Positions 17,174 to 26,371 are shown, counted from the stretch's first letter. The stretch: DNA of 64,000 nt from Streptomyces sp. NBC_01454 (GCF_036227565.1 NZ_CP109460.1:4216001-4280000); one strand, 5' to 3'. Program-made: numbers and translations. Notes: generated from the sequence alone by a model not told the origin.

Positions 17174-17967
17174 GCACCCTGTCCTACGCCGCGCGCGACT
17201 CGGCGACCATGCTGCGGCGCAACCTCAAGCACGCGCTGCGCTACCCCTCGCTGACGCTCTCGGTCGTCGCCATGCCGATCCTGATGCTGCTGCTGTTCGT
17301 CCATGTCTTCGGCGGCGCCCTCGGCAACGGCATCGGGCTGTCGGGGGGCGGGCACGGCCGCGGCAGCTACGTCGACTACGTCGCGCCGGGCATCATCCTG
17401 ATGGCCGTGACCTCCGGTGCCCTCTCGACGGCCGTGTCGGTGTCCACCGATATGACCGAGGGCATCATCAACCGCTTCCGCACCATGGCGATCTCCCGTT
17501 CCTCCGTGCTGACCGGCCATGTGGCCGGCGGCGTCCTCCAGACCATGGTCAGTGTCGTCCTGGTCATCGGCGTGGCGCTGGCGGTGGGCTTCCGGCCCGA
17601 CGCCACCTTCGTCGAATGGCTCGCCGCCCTCGGCCTGCTGGCCCTGCTCGCCCTCGCGCTGACCTGGGTCACGGCCGCGATGGGCCTGGTCGCCAAGACC
17701 GTCGAGTCCGCCAGCAACGCCCCCATGCCGCTGACGTTCCTGCCCTTCCTCGGCAGCGCCGTCGTCACCCCCGCCTCCATGCCGGACGCGCTGCGCTGGT
17801 TCGCCGAGTACCAGCCCTTCACCCCGGTCAACGAGACGCTGCGGGGCCTGCTGACGGGCACCCCGATCGGCAACAACGGGGTGCTCGCCCTCGCCTGGTG
17901 CACCGGCCTGGGCCTGGCCGGCTACCTGTGGGCCCGCACGGCCTTCCGCCGCACCGTGCGGACGTGA
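17170..17967 (+). CDS. DrrB-type ABC-2 transporter permease
   Basis: 265-residue permease with six membrane helices. The ABC-2 family pattern is seen in [14 protein letters not shown] (helix 1), [10 protein letters not shown] (helix 2), [13 protein letters not shown] (coupling region) and [16 protein letters not shown] near 190. Pairs with the ATP-binding subunit through a 4-bp ATGA overlap to form an exporter of hydrophobic compounds. Followed 64 bp later by the P450 gene in the same direction. Confidence 0.92.
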   Translation: MSTLSYAARDSATMLRRNLKHALRYPSLTLSVVAMPILMLLLFVHVFGGALGNGIGLSGGGHGRGSYVDYVAPGIILMAVTSGALSTAVSVSTDMTEGIINRFRTMAISRSSVLTGHVAGGVLQTMVSVVLVIGVALAVGFRPDATFVEWLAALGLLALLALALTWVTAAMGLVAKTVESASNAPMPLTFLPFLGSAVVTPASMPDALRWFAEYQPFTPVNETLRGLLTGTPIGNNGVLALAWCTGLGLAGYLWARTAFRRTVRT

Positions 17968-18031
17968 CCCGCCCCGCAGAGCTCGTGCGCCACGCACCAT
18001 CCACCCACCGCACTTCGCACCGGAGGACCCC

Positions 18032-19291
18032 ATGCAGTACGAACCGCCGGCCACGAACCCCGAAGGGGCCGCCCGGCCCGGGGACGCGGCCCCGCTCCCC
18101 GAGCCCGTCGCGCTGCCGCTGACCCGCCCCGCGGGCTGCCCCTTCGATCCGCCCGCCGAGCTGGCGCAGCTGCGCGCGCAACGGCCGCTCAGCCGGCTGC
18201 AGCACGCCGACGGACATGTGGGCTGGCTGGCCACCAGCCACTCCGCGGTGCGGGCGATAGCGGCCGACACCCGCTTCAGCTCCCGCTACGAACTCATCCG
18301 CCACCCGCTCCTCACGGGCGGGCCCGGCGAGACCCTGCCCCCGGCAACGCTCGGCGACCTCACCGGGATCGACCCGCCCGAGCACACCCGCTACCGGCGG
18401 CTGCTCGCCGGCAAGTTCACCGTCCGCCGGATGCGCGCCCTCACCGCCCGCGTCGAGCAGATCACCACCGAGCACCTCGACGCCATGGCCCGCCGGGGAC
18501 CGACCGCGGACCTGGTGACGGCGTACGCCCACCCCGTCCCGGCGCTGATGATCTGTGAACTGCTGGGGGTGGCGGAGGCCGACCGGGAGACCTTTCAGCG
18601 GCACGCCGCGGCGATGAGCGAGGCGGACGCGACGGTGGCGGACCAGTTCGCCGCCTTCGAGGCCCTCGGCGACCTCGTCCGCGCACTGGTCCCGGCCAAG
18701 CGCGCCCGCCCCACCGACGACCTGCTCAGCGATCTGACCAGCACCGACCTCAGCGATGCCGAACTCGGCGGCCTCGGCAGCTTTCTGCTCGCCGCCGGCC
18801 TCGACACCACCGCGAACATGCTCGGGCTCGGCACCTTCGCCCTGCTGCGACACCCCGCGCAGGCCGCCGCGCTGCGCGCCGACCCCGGCCTGGCCGACCG
18901 GGCGGTCGAGGAGCTGCTGCGCTATCTGAGCATCGCCCACACCGGGGCGCGGGCGGCGCTGGAGGATGTCGAGGTGGACGGGCAGCTGATCCGGGCCGGG
19001 GAGACCGTCACCCTCGCGGTGGGGGCCGCCAATCGCGACCCGGCTCGGTTTCCCGATCCCGACACCCTCGATCTGCACCGCAAGGCCACCGGCCATCTCG
19101 CCTTCGGCCATGGCATCCACCAGTGCCTGGGCCAGCAACTCGCCCGGGTCGAGATGCGGATCGCCTTGCCGGCACTGTTCCGCCGCTTCCCGACGCTGCG
19201 GCTCGCGGTCCCGCCCGAGGAGGTGCCGCTCCGTCCCCACATGGGCATCCACGGCGTCCAGCGACTCCCCGTCACCTGGGACGAGACATAG
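18032..19291 (+). CDS. Cytochrome P450
   Basis: 419-residue soluble bacterial class I P450. The oxygen-binding I-helix motif reads AGLDTTAN (AGxDT, consistent with the usual A-G-x-[DE]-T), the E-x-x-R motif is in EELLRY, and the haem ligand loop [10 protein letters not shown] has Cys at about 365. All essential residues are present. No ferredoxin or reductase gene is adjacent. It is the last gene of the RHH-DUF4097-ABC operon, which suggests oxidation of the exported compound or detoxification. ATG 18032 is preceded by CGGAGGA. Confidence 0.93.
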   Translation: MQYEPPATNPEGAARPGDAAPLPEPVALPLTRPAGCPFDPPAELAQLRAQRPLSRLQHADGHVGWLATSHSAVRAIAADTRFSSRYELIRHPLLTGGPGETLPPATLGDLTGIDPPEHTRYRRLLAGKFTVRRMRALTARVEQITTEHLDAMARRGPTADLVTAYAHPVPALMICELLGVAEADRETFQRHAAAMSEADATVADQFAAFEALGDLVRALVPAKRARPTDDLLSDLTSTDLSDAELGGLGSFLLAAGLDTTANMLGLGTFALLRHPAQAAALRADPGLADRAVEELLRYLSIAHTGARAALEDVEVDGQLIRAGETVTLAVGAANRDPARFPDPDTLDLHRKATGHLAFGHGIHQCLGQQLARVEMRIALPALFRRFPTLRLAVPPEEVPLRPHMGIHGVQRLPVTWDET

Positions 19292-19410
19292 TCCGGCGGG
19301 CACCTGAGCGGGCGGGGACCGGACCGGGCGCGCGTGCCCGTGGCGGAACCCGCCCGCACTCAGGGGCGTCTTCCGGCGTGTCGACGTCGACGGTCCGTGG
19401 AGGAAACCCG

Positions 19411-20952
19411 GTGGAGAACAGGATATTGGGGCAGCGCTACGAGCTGGTGGAGCAGCTCGGGCACGGCGGGATGGGAACGGTCTACCGGGCCCTCGACCAC
19501 CGGTTGCGCCGTACCGTCGCCGTCAAGACCCTCTCCGCCGAACTGGCGCTGCAGCCCGAGTTCCTCTCCCGCTTCCAGCGCGAGGCGCATGCCGCCGCCG
19601 CGCTCAACCACCCCGGCGTCGCCACCGTGCACGATGCCGGCGAGGACGCCTCCGGCGGCGTCGCCGAGCCCTATCTCGTCATGGAGTACGTGGAGGGCAC
19701 GACCCTCAGCCACGTCCTCAAGGGCGGGGCGCTGCCGCCGGCGCAGGCCGTCGACGTCGTGGGGCAGGTGCTGGAGGCGCTGGAGCACAGCCACCGGCAC
19801 GCCATCGTGCACCGCGACATCAAACCCGCGAACGTCATGCTCGCGGGCACGGGCCGGATCAAGGTCGTCGACTTCGGTATCGCCAAGGCCCTCAGTGAGG
19901 TGGCCACCCGGCTGACCGGCACGGGCGTGGCGGTCGGCACCCCCGCCTATCTGGCCCCCGAGCAGATCAAGGGCGGTGACACGGACCACCGCACGGACCT
20001 CTACGCCGTGGGCTGTCTGCTGTACGAGCTGCTGACCGGGCGGCCCCCGTACACCGGCGATTCCCCGTTCTCCGTCATGCACCAGCATCTGACCGCGGAC
20101 CCGGTGCCGCCCTCGCGGCTCCGCCCGGAACTGCCGCCCGCCCTCGACGCGGTGATCGCCCAAGCGCTGCACAAGGACCGGGAGAACCGTTTCGCCGATG
20201 CCGCCGCGATGCGTACGGCGCTGACCGCGGCGGCCCGGGCCACCCCGCCGCCGCCCGTCCCGACACCCACCGCATACGACCCCCGGGCCGCCGCCGCGCC
20301 GGTGTACGGGGCGGCCGCCTCGCCCGCGCCCCAGGACGGCGGGCCGGCGCCGCAGCCCGCGCGCCGGCGGCCGGCCCGGGTGGTGTTCCGCCCGACGGCC
20401 GAGGGGGCGGTCGCGCTGCTGGGCTGTCTGCTGTCGCTGGTGATCTCCCGGACCCAGGTGATCGAGGGCAGCGCGTTCTCCCGGGTCGCCCTGCTCGCCG
20501 CGGCGGCGGGGGCCGTGCTGCTGCTGTGGTCGGCGCGGCTCGCCTGCGCGGTGGCCTGGGGCCCGGTGGCGGAGGCCGTGGCGGTGCTCTCCGGACTCGC
20601 CCGCGGCTACATCGGCTGGGACACCCACTACGTCATCCTCGCGCTGATGCTGGGTGTGGTGGCCGCGCTGTGCCTGGTCGCCGGCTACCGGGACGAGCGA
20701 GCGGGCGGATTCGCGCTGGTGGCCTTCTGGTTCACCGCGCTGACCGCCATCTGGTTCTTCCTCGACGACCTGCGCAAGATCGGCGTCTTCTACGTCCTGC
20801 TGCTGAGCGTTCCCCTCGCCATCGGCGCCCAGGTGCTCAAGTCCCGCACCCGCCCGCCGTCCCCGGGCCCGCACGGCGATCCACGGCTGCCGGCAACCGC
20901 ACCCGCCGGCCGCCGCCGCGCCCGCGAGACCGCGGGCGGCACGGCCCGCTGA
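19411..20952 (+). CDS. Hanks-type Ser/Thr kinase with multi-pass membrane C-terminus
   Basis: 513 residues. The kinase domain (8-265) has LGHGGMGTVY, VAVKTL, HRDIKPANVML, VDFGIA and APE motifs intact. A Pro/Ala-rich linker is followed not by one transmembrane segment and a sensor but by about five or six hydrophobic helices (roughly 335-480). This suggests sensing inside the membrane. The GTG at 19411 follows GGAGG with 7-8 nt spacing; upstream sequence in frame is spurious. It follows the P450 gene by 120 bp and may be a separate unit. Substrates unknown. Confidence 0.9.
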   Translation: MENRILGQRYELVEQLGHGGMGTVYRALDHRLRRTVAVKTLSAELALQPEFLSRFQREAHAAAALNHPGVATVHDAGEDASGGVAEPYLVMEYVEGTTLSHVLKGGALPPAQAVDVVGQVLEALEHSHRHAIVHRDIKPANVMLAGTGRIKVVDFGIAKALSEVATRLTGTGVAVGTPAYLAPEQIKGGDTDHRTDLYAVGCLLYELLTGRPPYTGDSPFSVMHQHLTADPVPPSRLRPELPPALDAVIAQALHKDRENRFADAAAMRTALTAAARATPPPPVPTPTAYDPRAAAAPVYGAAASPAPQDGGPAPQPARRRPARVVFRPTAEGAVALLGCLLSLVISRTQVIEGSAFSRVALLAAAAGAVLLLWSARLACAVAWGPVAEAVAVLSGLARGYIGWDTHYVILALMLGVVAALCLVAGYRDERAGGFALVAFWFTALTAIWFFLDDLRKIGVFYVLLLSVPLAIGAQVLKSRTRPPSPGPHGDPRLPATAPAGRRRARETAGGTAR

Positions 20953-21129
20953 ACGGGGGCCGGGGCCGTCCCCCGGCCCGCCGACCGGCCGGCGCCACAC
21001 CCCGGACACCGGCCGACTCCCGTACTTCCAGGCATCTTTGGGGAGGGTTCCGGAGCCAGAAGAAGCGGCCGCCGATCCGGTCGTAGCGCGTGGCGCCCCC
21101 TCTGAGGGCCGGCTCCCACGCGACCGCCG

Positions 21130-22029
21130 TCAGCCCACGCACACCACGCCCAGCAGGCACACCGGTGAGGTCGGGTCGGCCGTCGGGGCCGGATTCGACG
21201 GCGAGGTGCTCGTGGCGGGCGGGTTGTTCGTGGCGGGCCGGGTGGTGGACGGGTGCGGCGTGACCCGCGGGGCTGCCGCGGCGCCTTGATCGTCGTGCGC
21301 CGTGGCCGGCGCGGAGGTGACGTGCGGGGCCGCGTGCGGGGCCGCGGAGTGGCGGGGCGCGGCGTGGGTGGCGGTCGGCCGCGGGCTCGCCGGGGTCGCG
21401 GGCGGCGTGCTCGCCACGGTGGGCTGCTGCCGGCCGGCCGCCCTGGAGGGGCGGCGGTCGTGCTGCCGCGAAGCATGTCCGTCCGGCTCCTTCGAAGACG
21501 CGCCGGTGCTCACCGTCCGGGGCGTGCCCACGCTCTCCGGACGGGGCGACCCGGCCGCCTGGGTGTGCCCGGCGGCCGGCTTGTTCTGCAGGAGGCTTGC
21601 GGTCAGACCGCCGCCCACCAGGGCGAGGGCCGTGGCCGCCGCGGCCCGCCGGCGGTACTTCTTCCACCGTGCCAGCTGCCGGCGCCGGGCCGCCCGGCCG
21701 AGTCCGTCGGGCGCGGCACCCTCGTAGCCAGCGGCCGTACCGTCGGCCGTAGCGCCTCCGTCGGCCTGCGGTTCGTCGGCCACGTCGCTCTCGACGGACC
21801 CGGAGCCGGGGTGCGGAGCACCGGGGAAGGCCCCCGCGGCGGGATCCTCCATCGAGGGCCAGGCCTCCCATGAGGGAGCGGCGGCGTCCGCACTCACCTG
21901 GGAGGTGTGACTCACCTGGGGGGTGCGGCGGCGGTAGGACGGCGGGGCGATGTCGGGGGCGTAATCACCGCATCCCGGGCACACCAGCGCCCCATTGAGA
22001 TTCCGACGGCACGACGAGCAGTAATCCAT
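21130..22029 (-). CDS. SCO2400-family-like zinc-ribbon membrane protein
   Basis: 299 residues. The N-terminus MDYCSSCRRNLNG...VCPGCGDYAPD is a four-cysteine zinc ribbon typical of the Streptomyces protein family called SCO2400. A basic stretch (RRRQLARWKKYRRR, about 115) precedes one membrane helix (about 130-147). The remaining ~150 residues are a Pro/Thr/Ala/Ser-rich extracellular tail ending in a hydrophobic PVCLLGVVCVG with two cysteines. The zinc ribbon is cytoplasmic by topology. Function unknown. A long non-coding stretch follows upstream of its start. Confidence 0.75.
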   Translation of the reverse strand: MDYCSSCRRNLNGALVCPGCGDYAPDIAPPSYRRRTPQVSHTSQVSADAAAPSWEAWPSMEDPAAGAFPGAPHPGSGSVESDVADEPQADGGATADGTAAGYEGAAPDGLGRAARRRQLARWKKYRRRAAAATALALVGGGLTASLLQNKPAAGHTQAAGSPRPESVGTPRTVSTGASSKEPDGHASRQHDRRPSRAAGRQQPTVASTPPATPASPRPTATHAAPRHSAAPHAAPHVTSAPATAHDDQGAAAAPRVTPHPSTTRPATNNPPATSTSPSNPAPTADPTSPVCLLGVVCVG

Positions 22030-22360
22030 CTGCGATCTTTCTGTGCTGGCTGCGCCGCCAGGGACGCCGGCGACGATTTTTCACGTTCGCACGCGGGATC
22101 GAGCGGCCAGCAACGCTAACGGCACATACGGAAGGCAACGCGTAGAGCTTGTAACGCTTCCGTGCAGATTCCTTACCCGCCGGTATTTCCGCTCCGGACA
22201 TGTCCGCACGAATACCGGGATGAACCAAGGAAATTGGCGACGCCCGTCGATCCCCCTTATACGGGGCGGCAATTCACTTCCCGGATACCCGCCCCTATAG
22301 GGGAGAATTCGCTCGGTGGGCACAAGGGGGTCCGTGCCCGCAGAGCGGCCACGACGGGCC

Positions 22361-22406
22361 GCCCGCGCCCCGGGCCGTGGCCCGCCCGCGCCCCGGGCCG
22401 TGGCCC
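22361..22406. repeat. Two 23-bp tandem copies
   Basis: Units beginning GCCCGCGCCCCGGGCCGTGG are tandemly repeated twice, with a partial third copy at each side. Not in a gene. Confidence 0.8.
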
Positions 22407-22642
22407 GCCCGCCGCACCGGGGAGGGGCTCGCCGCAGCCTCGCGGAACGCTTCTCGATCTTCCCGTTCCCACCGCGCCAAAACCTGACGCAGCCGCCGGA
22501 AACGCTTACGGCGTGCGGGTTTTGAGGAATCGTCACATGAAGCAGGAGCCGAGGGGTGCGTGGAAAGGAATTCACCGCCGGGGAGAGCGAAGTGACACCG
22601 GGGTGAAGAAGCCGCCCACCCGGAGACCGGACGCCGCGCACC

Positions 22643-22752
22643 GTCGGAAACCACGTCCATCGGAAACCACGTCAGCCGGGAACCGTGTCCCTCGGGAATC
22701 GCGCCCTTCGGGAATCGCATGCGTCGGGAATCTTCGGGAACCCTCGGGAATC
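22643..22752. repeat. Degenerate 16-17-bp TCGGGAA repeat array
   Basis: Seven or eight units start TCGGRAA (for example TCGGAAACCACGTC twice, then TCGGGAATCGCG) with a period of about 16-17 bp that shortens to 9-10 bp near the end. No spacers of constant length and no cas genes, so not CRISPR. Could be a protein-binding array or a decayed satellite. Confidence 0.7.
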
Positions 22753-22855
22753 AAGGCCGCAGGAAACGCTCCCGGACCGCCGCTGCCCTCGCGCACCCCG
22801 TCAACTCGGCCACCGGGGTACCCCCCCCGGATGCGCCGCCGTCAGCATCCGGCCG

Positions 22856-23203
22856 TCAGGAGCCCGTGGGCCGGTCCGGTCGGCTCTCGTGTCGGCGCAG
22901 CTCGTCGTTGAGCCGCAGGGCCTCTTCGAGCTGGTCTTCGAGAATGATGATGCGGCAGGCGGCATCGATCGGCGTGCCCTGGTCGACCAGTTCGCGCGCG
23001 CGGGCGGCGATGCGCAGCTGATAGCGCGAGTAGCGGCGGTGGCCGCCGCCGGACCGCAGCGGGGTGATGAGGCGGGCTTCGCCCAGGGACCGCAGGAAGG
23101 CGGGTGTGGTGCCGATCAACTCAGCGGCGCGTCCCATGGTGTAGGCGGGGTAGTCGTCGTCGTCGAGATGGCCGGAGGTGTTCGGCCGGGGTTCCGGAGC
23201 CAT
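22856..23203 (-). CDS. MerR-like helix-turn-helix regulator
   Basis: 115 residues. A DNA-binding MerR N-terminus (about 20-90) reads YTMGRAAELIGTTPAFLRSLGEARLI then GGGHRRYSRYQL, the wing typical of MerR proteins. A short C-terminal coiled coil (ILEDQLEEALRLNDELRR) would dimerise; there is no effector domain. It lies divergently upstream of the cold-shock gene with 580 bp between. ATG 23203 has AAGGG 5-6 nt upstream; the longer frame to 23548 is unsupported. Ligand and target unknown. Confidence 0.82.
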   Translation of the reverse strand: MAPEPRPNTSGHLDDDDYPAYTMGRAAELIGTTPAFLRSLGEARLITPLRSGGGHRRYSRYQLRIAARARELVDQGTPIDAACRIIILEDQLEEALRLNDELRRHESRPDRPTGS

Positions 23204-23421
23204 GCGCACCCTTCGTCCTGGGCATCCAGGGGCCCGGGTCCGTGTGCACCCAAGGCCCCGCCGGGGTCGGTCTCCGCCTGTCCGCCCGGGGAACCGCGTC
23301 CGGGGTCGGGGGCGCACTCCGTGGCCCTGCTGCCAGGCAGTGCTTCTCGGCAACCCGTGGCCGCCCTGCCGGACGGCTGCGCGCTGCACGACCGAGCCTA
23401 TTGGCTGGCGGTGAAGAATGT

Positions 23422-23439
23422 CTATTGCGGCCGCTATAG
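23422..23439. promoter_or_regulatory. 18-bp near-palindrome
   Basis: CTATTGCGGCCGCTATAG is a palindrome except for one T:T mismatched pair. It lies in the divergent region between the MerR-like gene and the cold-shock gene, a plausible regulator site. MerR operators are usually long dyads between -35 and -10, so this is a candidate only. Confidence 0.4.
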
Positions 23440-23650
23440 ATTTCGGCCGGTCGGGGCCCGGCCCGGCGGGGTGGCGTACATGGATTCGGCGTTGAATGGC
23501 GATGAATATCTCATGTCGCGGACAGAGAAATTGCGGACGCGTGGCCACCGCTTCCGGGCTCGGGGCCGGTCGGCCGGGAAACCTCTGTGCGGTGTTGTAG
23601 GAGCCGTGCTACTGTCGATATCAGTTGCAGTTGTGGTTCCCGAAATCTTC

Positions 23651-23685
23651 AACGCTTCGGCCGGCTCTGAGCCGGTGGGAGCGTT
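23651..23685 (+). promoter_or_regulatory. Two-stem hairpin in the cold-shock mRNA leader
   Basis: An outer stem AACGCT / AGCGTT encloses an inner CCGGC / GCCGG stem with a TCTGA loop, followed by TTTG. It is about 100 nt upstream of the csp start. It may be a thermosensitive leader structure, as in cspA mRNAs, or an attenuator/terminator of an upstream transcript. Confidence 0.5.
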
Positions 23686-23783
23686 TTGTGTAGCCGGAAT
23701 TTTTCCGGATGGGAGAATCATCGCGGCGACGCGAGGCTCGCGCAGTGCGGGTCCAAAGAATTCCCCGAATGGAGAAATAAGAT

Positions 23784-23987
23784 ATGGCTACTGGCACCGT
23801 GAAGTGGTTCAACTCGGAAAAGGGCTTCGGCTTCATCGAGCAGGACGGTGGCGGCGCTGACGTGTTCGCCCACTACTCGAACATCGCCGCCCAGGGTTTC
23901 CGTGAGCTGCAGGAGGGCCAGAAGGTGAGCTTCGACGTCACCCAGGGTCAGAAGGGCCCGCAGGCGGAGAACATCGTTCCCGCCTGA
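23784..23987 (+). CDS. CspA-family cold-shock protein
   Basis: 67-residue single-stranded nucleic-acid-binding protein with one cold-shock domain filling the whole length. RNP1 is KGFGFIEQ and RNP2 VFAHYS, with the family N-terminus [10 protein letters not shown]. It acts as an RNA chaperone and is often strongly expressed at low temperature or during growth. GGAGA precedes the ATG by 8 nt. A structured leader and a strong terminator bracket the gene, so it is transcribed alone. The DEAD-box helicase follows; the same csp/helicase neighbourhood exists in S. coelicolor near SCO5920-5921. Confidence 0.96.
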   Translation: MATGTVKWFNSEKGFGFIEQDGGGADVFAHYSNIAAQGFRELQEGQKVSFDVTQGQKGPQAENIVPA

Positions 23988-24002
23988 CGCTGAAGCGTGC
24001 AA

Positions 24003-24047
24003 CGCTGGGGCCCGCGCCTTGGGTGCGGGCCCCAGCGCTTGTCTTTT
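24003..24047 (+). terminator. Strong intrinsic terminator of the csp gene
   Basis: A perfect 13-bp GC-rich stem (CGCTGGGGCCCGC) with a 9-nt loop is followed by CTTGTCTTTT, the clearest T-tract terminator in the window. It begins 15 bases after the csp stop. Confidence 0.92.
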
Positions 24048-24384
24048 CGCGGCCCACGCAGCCGTACCGCCCGGGTGGCTTCCGCCGTCCGGGGGACGGG
24101 TGGCGAGGGCTGCCGCCGCAGGCAGGCGCAGCCGGTCATCACCGGCCGTCGCCGCGGCTTTCGAGTCCTGCCGTTCGAGTCCCGTTTTCGAAGCCTGCCG
24201 TCCCGATGTCCACGGATGGCCCGCTGCGCAGAATGCCGAGAATTTCCGGCGCGCGTACCTCGAAAACCTCGTTCGCAGCCGGACCTGTTTCATATCTTGT
24301 TCGACTCGTTCTGGCGATTCTCCGTGTGGTCCGCAGGGCCGAGGATTCCTCGTACGTGTCGCTCTCGACCGAGGAAGGTTCACC
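24048..24384 (+). other. Long leader of the DEAD-box helicase gene
   Basis: 337 bp between the csp terminator and the helicase ATG. No gene. A partly repeated segment (TCGAGTCCTGCCGTTCGAGTC then TTCGAAGCCTGCCGTCC, 24161-24205) could fold in the mRNA. Long leaders are common in cold-inducible helicase mRNAs, but I cannot assign a riboswitch class. Confidence 0.45.
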
Positions 24385-25920
24385 ATGAACCGCGCAGCAC
24401 GTACGAACGGCCGCACCGCCCGAACGGGCCAGGGCAGCCCCACCGCCCGGGACCGTTCGAAGACACCCAACCGCGCAAAGGCTCCGACCCGCGCGAAGAA
24501 TTCCCGCCCCTCGGGCGGCCGGAAGGGCCGCTCCGGTGGGCCGCAGGGGGAGTACAGCGTCCCGGCGTCCCTGACCCCGTCGCTGCCGGCCGTCGCCGCC
24601 TTCGACGAGCTGGACATGCCCCAGCCGCTCCTCGCGGCGCTCGCCGCCGAGGGCGTGACCGTGCCGTTCCCGATCCAGGCGGCGACGCTGCCGAATTCGC
24701 TGGCCGGCCGGGACGTCCTGGGCCGTGGCCGCACCGGCTCCGGCAAGACCCTGGCCTTCGGCCTCGCCCTGCTCGCCCGCCTCGCCGGACAGCGCGCGGA
24801 GTCCCGTCGGCCGCTGGCCGTCGTCCTCGTGCCCACCCGGGAACTCGCCCAGCAGGTGACGGACGCGCTGACCCCCTATGCCCGCGCCCTGTCGCTGCGG
24901 CTGGCCACGGTGGTCGGCGGCATGTCGATCGGCCGTCAGTCCGGCGCCCTGCGGGACGGGGCCGAGGTCGTGGTGGCCACCCCCGGACGGCTGCGGGACC
25001 TCATCGCGCGGGGTGACTGCCGGCTGGACCGCGTCGCCGTCACCGTGCTGGACGAGGCCGACCAGATGACCGACATGGGCTTCATGCCGCAGATCACCGC
25101 GCTGATCGATCTCATGCCCGCCGACGGTCAGCGGCTGCTCTTCTCGGCCACCCTGGACCGCAATGTCGACGCCCTGGTCCGCCGCTACCTGCACGACCCG
25201 GTCGTGCACTCGGTCGACCCCTCCGCGGGTGCGGTGACCACGATGGAGCATCACCTCCTGCACGTCCACGACGCCGACAAGCACGCCACGACGACCGAGA
25301 TCGCCGCCCGTGACGGCCGCGTCATCATGTTCCTCGACACCAAGCACGCCGTGGACCGCCTCACCCGGCACCTGCTGAAGAGCGGTGTGCGGGCCGCCGC
25401 GCTGCACGGCGGGAAGTCCCAGCCGCAGCGCACCCGCACCCTGGCCCAGTTCAAGGAGGGCCATGTCACGGCCCTGGTCGCCACCAACGTGGCGGCCCGC
25501 GGGATCCACGTCGACGACCTCGATCTCGTCGTCAACGTGGACCCGCCCACCGATCACAAGGACTATCTGCACCGCGGTGGGCGCACCGCCCGCGCCGGTG
25601 AGTCCGGCAGCGTCGTCACCCTCGTCCTGCCCCACCAGCGCCGCGAGATGGACCGTCTGATGGCCGACGCCGGGATCACCCCGCGCTCGGCCAAGGTGCG
25701 CTCCGGCGAAGCCGAACTGAGCCGTATCACCGGTGCCCAGGCCCCCTCGGGCATCCCCGTCACCCTCGCCGCCCCGGCCGCGCAGCAAAACGCGCCGCGC
25801 ACCGCGGCCTCGCGCCGCCGACGGGGAGGTGCCGGCCGGGGGCGTCGCTCCTCCACGTCGGCGCACGGCGGGCGGGCGGCCGTGTCCCGGGACCGTTCCC
25901 GTGGCGGCGCGACCGCATGA
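24385..25920 (+). CDS. DEAD-box ATP-dependent RNA helicase
   Basis: 511-residue RhlE/CshA-type helicase that unwinds structured RNA, probably in cold adaptation and ribosome assembly. A basic, disordered N-terminus (1-55) is followed by the Q motif (VPFPIQAATLP), motif I GRTGSGKT, Ia PTRELA, Ib TPGR, II DEAD, III SAT, then the second RecA domain with FLDTKHAVDRL, ATNVAARGIHV and VI HRGGRTARAG. The C-terminal tail is Arg/Gly-rich. All catalytic motifs intact. ATG 24385 follows GAGGAAGG by 6-7 nt; the frame upstream to 24019 crosses the csp leader region and is spurious. Confidence 0.95.
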   Translation: MNRAARTNGRTARTGQGSPTARDRSKTPNRAKAPTRAKNSRPSGGRKGRSGGPQGEYSVPASLTPSLPAVAAFDELDMPQPLLAALAAEGVTVPFPIQAATLPNSLAGRDVLGRGRTGSGKTLAFGLALLARLAGQRAESRRPLAVVLVPTRELAQQVTDALTPYARALSLRLATVVGGMSIGRQSGALRDGAEVVVATPGRLRDLIARGDCRLDRVAVTVLDEADQMTDMGFMPQITALIDLMPADGQRLLFSATLDRNVDALVRRYLHDPVVHSVDPSAGAVTTMEHHLLHVHDADKHATTTEIAARDGRVIMFLDTKHAVDRLTRHLLKSGVRAAALHGGKSQPQRTRTLAQFKEGHVTALVATNVAARGIHVDDLDLVVNVDPPTDHKDYLHRGGRTARAGESGSVVTLVLPHQRREMDRLMADAGITPRSAKVRSGEAELSRITGAQAPSGIPVTLAAPAAQQNAPRTAASRRRRGGAGRGRRSSTSAHGGRAAVSRDRSRGGATA

Positions 25921-26014
25921 TCCGTCCGTCCGGACCGCTCACGCCATGAGCGGCCGCATCGATCCGGACCCGGCAGGAAGCGCCGGTCCCTCCCTTCAAC
26001 CCTGTTGAGGCACC

Positions 26015-26296
26015 ATGCGATGTGTTATCGCCCACTTCCCCTTCGACTTCGTCAAGAGTGAGGTGGAACAGCTCATGGCGGGGATCACGCCGGAGCCCGC
26101 CCTCGGCCCCTGTGTGGTCATCGGCCGCCGCACCTACCCCGTCAAGCAGGTCGGTGCGGTGATCACGCGGCAGGACCGCCGGGACTTCACGGCGGGTGAG
26201 GTGACCAGGGCGCTGACCCGTCTGGGATTCACCTGTGTCACCCCCGCCCCTCCTGCCCCGCCGGAGTCCACCGAACTGCCCGGTCTGCAGTTCTGA
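26015..26296 (+). CDS. SCO5918-family-like small protein
   Basis: 93 residues, starting MRCVIAHFPFDF. It has a mixed alpha/beta look with a central GPCVVIGRRTYPVKQVG segment and TRQDRRDFTAGEVTRALTRLGF. It matches my memory of the Streptomyces SCO5918-type family, which sits near the cold-shock/helicase pair in S. coelicolor as well, so gene order is conserved. It is 94 bp after the helicase and probably co-transcribed. Function unknown; a role in RNA metabolism or translation is only suggested by the neighbours. Confidence 0.75.
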   Translation: MRCVIAHFPFDFVKSEVEQLMAGITPEPALGPCVVIGRRTYPVKQVGAVITRQDRRDFTAGEVTRALTRLGFTCVTPAPPAPPESTELPGLQF

Positions 26297-26371
26297 CCGT
26301 CGCGGGTGACGGGCCGCGGCGGTGAGGGGGAGCCGCGCGCGGCACCGCCGCCCGCGCGCCCGGCCGCCCGG

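Larger units (their letters stand above)
22030..22855. other. Non-coding region with decayed repeats
   Basis: 826 bp without a convincing gene: frames here have erratic composition and no ribosome sites. It carries the promoter region of the zinc-ribbon gene (relatively AT-rich around 22070-22180), a 23-bp duplication at 22361-22406, and an array of GGGAA-type repeats at 22643-22752. Confidence 0.55.
23204..23783. other. Divergent intergenic region and cold-shock leader
   Basis: 580 bp between the MerR-like gene and the csp gene. It contains an 18-bp palindrome-like element (23422-23439) and a stable hairpin (23651-23685) in the presumed 5' leader of the cold-shock gene. Local composition from 23600 to 23780 is visibly more AT-rich than the rest of the window, as expected for promoter and leader sequence. 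Confidence 0.6.

Noticed and set aside
22643..22752. Possible CRISPR array
   Set aside because: Units are imperfect, the period is only 16-17 bp with no spacers, and no cas genes are present.
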